From Flavobacterium omnivorum (GTDB taxonomy: Bacteria; Bacteroidota; Bacteroidia; Flavobacteriales; Flavobacteriaceae), in the NCBI RefSeq assembly GCF_900099915.1, contig NZ_FNDB01000001.1:372001-436000 (forward strand): a stretch of DNA of 64,000 nt, read 5' to 3'. Positions 59,899 to 64,000 of the stretch are shown here, piece by piece; within the stretch, counting starts at the first letter, position 1; every line of letters starts with the position of its first letter. The translations under genes were made by a program, and so were the position numbers. A model generated the notes under the pieces. That model saw only the letters and a list, made by a program, of their open reading frames with translations, made no database searches and was not told the DNA's origin.

Positions 59899-61287
59899 TT
59901 AATCCGGATTAGCCATTATTTTAAAAAGTTCTGAATTGGAAATGTAAAATCGGTTCTCCAAGGCTATTTTTGAAAGACGTGCAATCACTAAATTATTCTC
60001 TCGAATATTGATTAAAAATAAGGAGCTTTCGCCAAAAGAAAACAAGCGTTCTTCTGAATTTAACATCGTGAGATTGTCTTGAACCAACCCTTTAATTAGT
60101 TCTTTTTGCCTCAAAAGCGATTCAATTTCCATTTTCTGGGCATTGATTTTATTAGTCAACTGCACTTTTTCTAGATCCAATGCAAATTCGGTTTCCTGTA
60201 CCTTAAACTTCGCTAATTTCAAACTTCCGCGTTCTTTTCGCAGGAACAACGGGAAGTAAAAATCTAATCCAATTTTATAATCCTGAAATTGGTAATTATC
60301 AATATAGCTCGGTTCTGATATATAAGAATATCCTACGTCAATCTTTGGTAAAAGCATGTTGGCTTTTAACTTTTTTTCCACGTTTAGCATATCAATTTTA
60401 CTTTGCAGGGCATTGATTTTTGGATGGTTGGTAATAGAGAAATCAGAGTTTAGCAAATTATTCGTTTTTAAACTTTCTTGTATTGTGAATTCCAGTTGTA
60501 TTTCGGGAATCAGTTCGTCAGATAATTCAAGTGGAATGTTATTTTCTAACCAAAGGAAATTAGACAGTTCTAATTTGGCTTTAGCCAATTTAAGCTCAGA
60601 ATCTTCTAAGTTTAATATTCGGTTTTTTACAATAATCCCAGCTTCAACGCTATCGATTGACGGTTTGTCTCCTTGCTGGATTAGTGCCCGTATTCCTTTG
60701 AACCTTATTTGTGCATTACTATTGTACTCTTCATACAATTGCACTTCGTTGAAATTTCTCTTCCAATTAAAATACGCCAAAGAGGCATCATACAATATCG
60801 CAATAGCTTGCAATTTTCGTTCTGCCTGACTGAGTTGCATTTGCATTTTTGCTTTTCGAACATCAGCCATTCTTTGATTAATAAATAGCCCTTGGCCTAG
60901 CGGCACTGTGATGCCAAGCGAGGTTAATCCTTGATTAGGAACTGTGTTTTCAGGATTTAGATAAATGCCCTCATTGTTGTCAAAGCCTGCCTTAATTTCG
61001 ATTCCATACCAGGTAGGAATTTTGAAACTGCTGTTTAAAATTGAATAATATTCTTTATCCTTGAATTGTTTTTGGCTAAAGTCGACCTCGATTTTTGGAT
61101 CAAATCCACCTCGCGCCATCATCAAGTTAGCTTGTGATTTACTGATTTCTAAATTGGCAGTTTTTACCAGTGGATGATATTTCTTGACATACCCTAGAAA
61201 CTCAGTGTAGGTAAATTCTTTTGAGGGACTATTTTGCGCTGTGACAGCAAACCCAAAGAATAAAAACGCTAAAAATACATGTTTCAT
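59899..61287 (-). CDS. TolC-family outer-membrane efflux protein
   Basis: 462 residues with a signal peptide (1-17, GFAVTA-QN) and two OEP repeats of coiled helices and strands ('AYFNWKRNFNEVQLYEEYNSNAQIRFKGIRALIQQGDKPSIDSVEA'). It forms the outer-membrane channel of a tripartite exporter with the HlyD and ABC genes upstream. Start ATG shares one base with the stop of the HlyD gene (61287), so translation is coupled. Confidence 0.9.
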   Translation of the reverse strand: MKHVFLAFLFFGFAVTAQNSPSKEFTYTEFLGYVKKYHPLVKTANLEISKSQANLMMARGGFDPKIEVDFSQKQFKDKEYYSILNSSFKIPTWYGIEIKAGFDNNEGIYLNPENTVPNQGLTSLGITVPLGQGLFINQRMADVRKAKMQMQLSQAERKLQAIAILYDASLAYFNWKRNFNEVQLYEEYNSNAQIRFKGIRALIQQGDKPSIDSVEAGIIVKNRILNLEDSELKLAKAKLELSNFLWLENNIPLELSDELIPEIQLEFTIQESLKTNNLLNSDFSITNHPKINALQSKIDMLNVEKKLKANMLLPKIDVGYSYISEPSYIDNYQFQDYKIGLDFYFPLFLRKERGSLKLAKFKVQETEFALDLEKVQLTNKINAQKMEIESLLRQKELIKGLVQDNLTMLNSEERLFSFGESSLFLINIRENNLVIARLSKIALENRFYISNSELFKIMANPD

Positions 61288-62633
61288 TACTTCTTTTCTT
61301 TTGTGGTTTTAGGAGCGGGTTTGTAATAATTTGGTGGAAATCCGTTTAAAGTTCTCCATAATTCAAACCACACAGGAACGTTGTTTAGCAAGGCGATAGT
61401 TTGTGCACCTGCTCCTATGCTCAGCTGCTTAGGCCACTGATCTTCATTTTTGTCAGGTGCTATTAATACGCGGTATTTACCGTTATCACTTATGAAATTT
61501 TCAATGGCAACAATTTCGCCACCAAAAGTTCCATAGGACATATTTGGCCAGCCCGAAAATACGATAGTAGGCCAACCATCAAACCAAACTCTGACTTTTT
61601 CGCCTTTAATTAACAAAGGCAAATCAATTGGATTCACAAAAGTTTCTACAGCAATGTCATAATCGGAGGGCATGATGGTTGCTATGGGTGTTCCTTCCTT
61701 AATGGTCTCTCCAATACCGGATTGAATGGCTCTATTGACATAGCCGTTTTGTGATGCTTTAATGTAATACATTCCATTTCTAATGCTATAATTTGCGTAT
61801 TGATTTTGGAGTTTATTCACTTGGGCGTCCGTATCGAATTGACTGCTTAACGCGGTAAATTTATCACTATTGGCTTTTGAAACTTTCTCTGCATACTCAG
61901 CGCTTATTCTGTTTATTTCAACTTTAGCATTGATTAATTCGTTTTTACTAGTTAAAAATTTGTTTTCCTGAGTAATAATTTTGGCTTCTACTTCCTGTAA
62001 TTTCAGTCTTTTTTCCTCAATATCCGTCAGTGGTTTTAACCCTTCTTTATTCAATGTAACGGAACGATTGTATTGCGTGTTCGCTATTTTTAGCTGTGTT
62101 TTTACAGCAACTAAATCCATACTATCACTCTTTATTTTTAAAAATGATTGTTTGATTTTGTTTTGTCCTTGTTCCAGTTTTAGGACTTTTTCCCTTTCGA
62201 TGGCTTGAATCTGTCCCGTTAAAGTACTTACCTTAGACCCATAAGATTGCAAAGATTGTTTTTTGGCATCTATTTGGTTTTTGGTGTTTTGTACTAAGTT
62301 TGGATCCAAGTAATCCTCTTTTATTTCCGAGATAAATACAATGGTGTCTCCTTTTTTGACAAAATCACCTTCTTGCACATACCATTTTTCAAGTCTACCA
62401 GAGATTACACTTTGAATTGATTGTGGTCTTTGGTCTGGTTGTAATGTGGTGACGCTTCCAGTTCCGGAAATATTTTGTGTCCAAGGCAGAAATAGTCCCA
62501 CTACAGCCACAATGGATACACCTGCTATTATTTTATTTAAAATTTTATAATGAGGTCTGTTCGTTAGGTTTTTAACAGTGTCGTAGCGGTCAAGAGGCTG
62601 CAGTTTTGTTTTGTTATTAGATATGTTTAGCAT
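61287..62633 (-). CDS. HlyD-family membrane fusion protein
   Basis: 448 residues; one N-terminal membrane helix (about 34-53), then barrel-sandwich halves (about 60-110 and 290-330) around a long coiled coil (about 110-275; lysine/glutamine/glutamate heptads), then a beta barrel with 'KVRVWFDGWPTIVFSGWP'. Periplasmic adaptor between ABC transporter and TolC, as in type I secretion and in some bacteriocin or peptide exporters. Starts 2 nt after the ABC stop codon. Confidence 0.9.
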   Translation of the reverse strand: MLNISNNKTKLQPLDRYDTVKNLTNRPHYKILNKIIAGVSIVAVVGLFLPWTQNISGTGSVTTLQPDQRPQSIQSVISGRLEKWYVQEGDFVKKGDTIVFISEIKEDYLDPNLVQNTKNQIDAKKQSLQSYGSKVSTLTGQIQAIEREKVLKLEQGQNKIKQSFLKIKSDSMDLVAVKTQLKIANTQYNRSVTLNKEGLKPLTDIEEKRLKLQEVEAKIITQENKFLTSKNELINAKVEINRISAEYAEKVSKANSDKFTALSSQFDTDAQVNKLQNQYANYSIRNGMYYIKASQNGYVNRAIQSGIGETIKEGTPIATIMPSDYDIAVETFVNPIDLPLLIKGEKVRVWFDGWPTIVFSGWPNMSYGTFGGEIVAIENFISDNGKYRVLIAPDKNEDQWPKQLSIGAGAQTIALLNNVPVWFELWRTLNGFPPNYYKPAPKTTKEKK

Positions 62634-62635
62634 GG

Positions 62636-64000
62636 CTAATTATTTTTTAAATCAAGTTGAATTGCCCCATTTTGCATGGTGATGCTGCGAGTACATTTAG
62701 TTTTCCAATAAGGATTCTTCGAAGAAACGATGATCGTCCATTTGTGTTTATCCGAAGTGATGAAGTCAATAATTTGATTCGCCACTTTGTCATCCATCTT
62801 ATCAGTTGGATCTTCGTAGAACAGTACTTTGGGATTGTGGAGTATACTGCGTGCTAACAATACTTTTTGAGCATTAGAAGAGGATAATTGTTTTCCTTCC
62901 GGAAAAATATGGGTCTCGAGACCTTTTGGCAATGATTTAATGAAGGATGAAAGTTGGACTCCGTCAAGAACTGCTTTTAAATTTTCAGTTTTTACAGCAG
63001 TGTCATTGAAAGTTATATTGTCTAATAGTGTTCCTTCAAATGGGGTTTCGCCGCAGATAATACTTCCAATTTGAGAACGGTACTGTTTCAGGTTTATTTT
63101 ATTGAAGGTGTCATCATTAATAAAAAAAGATCCAGATGTGGGTTGTAATAAACCAGATAATATTCGAATGAGTGTCGTTTTTCCAGAGCCATTTTCTCCT
63201 TCGATTGCAATTCTTTCACCTTGCTGGATCTTCAATGTTAAGGTGTTTAATATGTGTCCAGGGGAGTCAGGGAATTTGAAGGTGAGGTTTTCTGTTTCTA
63301 ATGAAATGTTGGCATAACACATATCACCTTTAAAAGTCGCTTCCTCTTCTAATTCTAGATCTGTTACTTGCCCTATTTTTTCAATTGAAGTAAGTACGTC
63401 GTAGAATGTTTCCAATCCAACTATTATTTTTTCGACCGAATTGATCACCATTAAAATAATGATTTCTGCAGCCACAAATTGTCCTATATTCATTTGCTGT
63501 GACAATACTAAAAAACCACCCATCGATAATAAACTCGCAGTAATAATCATTTTAAAAATAATCAATTGTGTGAATTGACTTTTGATTACATTAAAATGTT
63601 TTTCTCTATTAGTTAAATAATCTGCAACTAGATTATTGTTTTTTTGCAAGCCGTAATTATAGTTGAGGTCATTTTTAAAACTAAAATTGTTTCGCGCCAT
63701 TTCTTGCAACCATCCAGCTACTTTGTATTTAAATTTAGATTCTTTTAAGCTAGTTTCAAGTCCAGATTTAAAAGAGAATTTGAATATAAAATATAAAAGG
63801 AAAAACAATAAAATGCCAAACATTATAAAATAAGGGTGATACAAGGACAATAGAATCAAACCGAAGACTATTTGTAATAATGCTGCCGAGAAATCGATTA
63901 ATAGCTTTGAGGTTCCTTTTTGAATGGTCATCGTATCAAAAAAACGATTGGCTAATTCTGGAGGGTAGCTGTTGTATAACTCCTCCATTTTTATTTTTGG
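62636..64000 (-). CDS. ABC transporter with degenerate ATPase, 5' part outside window
   Basis: Membrane-spanning ABC exporter subunit; the frame is open to base 64000, so the start is outside (an in-frame ATG lies at 63988; numbering from it). Membrane helices at about 33-70 and 140-195, then a nucleotide-binding domain. Walker A is intact (GENGSGKT, 264-271). Other motifs deviate: Q-loop IICGETP (310-316) has no Gln; signature LSSSN (368-372) not LSGGQ; Walker B ends YED (391-393) instead of a DE pair; the H-loop His is S (VSSKNP, 421-426). It heads a coupled ABC-HlyD-TolC operon, so it probably exports a substrate but with a non-canonical or regulatory ATPase site. Confidence 0.85.
   Translation of the reverse strand, partial: PKIKMEELYNSYPPELANRFFDTMTIQKGTSKLLIDFSAALLQIVFGLILLSLYHPYFIMFGILLFFLLYFIFKFSFKSGLETSLKESKFKYKVAGWLQEMARNNFSFKNDLNYNYGLQKNNNLVADYLTNREKHFNVIKSQFTQLIIFKMIITASLLSMGGFLVLSQQMNIGQFVAAEIIILMVINSVEKIIVGLETFYDVLTSIEKIGQVTDLELEEEATFKGDMCYANISLETENLTFKFPDSPGHILNTLTLKIQQGERIAIEGENGSGKTTLIRILSGLLQPTSGSFFINDDTFNKINLKQYRSQIGSIICGETPFEGTLLDNITFNDTAVKTENLKAVLDGVQLSSFIKSLPKGLETHIFPEGKQLSSSNAQKVLLARSILHNPKVLFYEDPTDKMDDKVANQIIDFITSDKHKWTIIVSSKNPYWKTKCTRSITMQNGAIQLDLKNN

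Noticed and set aside
1..64000. CRISPR array, prophage or intact insertion sequence
   Set aside because: No regularly spaced repeats with unique spacers, no transposase, integrase or phage structural gene was seen; repeats found are dispersed palindromes or short tandems.

Overview
The window looks like chromosome from a Flavobacterium-type member of the Bacteroidetes. It is AT-rich. Several promoters fit the Bacteroidetes -33/-7 pattern (TTG ... TAnnTTTG), and Shine-Dalgarno sequences are scarce. There are type IX secretion (T9SS) substrates with type A and type B sorting domains plus a T9SS plug-type protein. The protein families (CHRD lipoprotein, S46 dipeptidyl-peptidase, HPPK-deoxynucleoside kinase fusion, bacterial GH3, DUF2797, DUF6370) are typical of Flavobacteriaceae. 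Most of the window is ordinary housekeeping sequence. Two tRNA genes are present; I see no rRNA, CRISPR array, prophage or intact insertion sequence.

Layout. 1-6 kb: an NmrA-like fragment, a Nudix hydrolase, a three-CHRD/cupredoxin lipoprotein, a DUF3592-like membrane protein and an unrecognised 622-residue protein. 6.3-11.5 kb: tig, clpP, clpX and serB. 11.5-20.7 kb: two tiny envelope genes, divergent GH3 and DUF2797 genes, AsmA, SppA and the HPPK-dNK fusion. 20.7-25.7 kb: a 1312-residue T9SS adhesin, a SpoU methyltransferase and a DUF1573 protein. 25.9-28.9 kb: mutS, tRNA-Gly and tRNA-Leu. 29-33.8 kb: YegP-like protein, a repeat-rich lipoprotein, a DPP11-type S46 peptidase, a GNAT and WaaA. 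34-37.2 kb: sugar aminotransferase, GalE and FabD. 37.4-42.5 kb: a membrane protein, DUF6370, DUF983, an AraC regulator, PurT and a VOC protein. 42.6-50.8 kb: an HrgA-like nuclease, a class I aminotransferase, a desaturase, RsmG, PruA, ApaG and the T9SS plug protein. 50.9-64 kb: an M16 peptidase, a small lipoprotein plus T9SS lipase module, a methyltransferase, Map, and a TolC/HlyD/ABC export operon cut by the window end.

How the genes work together. tig-clpP-clpX form the usual nascent-chain and proteolysis cluster. WaaA, the DegT aminotransferase and GalE suggest surface glycan and LPS synthesis. The plug protein and two T9SS cargo proteins are parts of one secretion route. The ABC-HlyD-TolC operon is a tripartite exporter, but its ATPase motifs are degenerate.

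Most worth a second look: (1) the 622-residue protein at 4112-5980, which looks like an HD domain that has lost its metal ligands joined to a C-terminal PD-(D/E)xK-like motif; (2) the stand-alone HARE-HTH/PD-(D/E)xK nuclease at 42599-43570; (3) a 4.2-kb module (about 53.85-58.0 kb) flanked by direct copies of a terminator plus the 3' end of the neighbouring methyltransferase gene, which looks like an insertion scar; (4) a family of four dispersed, strongly structured elements; (5) an identical 20-mer placed 9 nt before the start codons of two divergent genes; (6) the ABC exporter with a degenerate ATPase.
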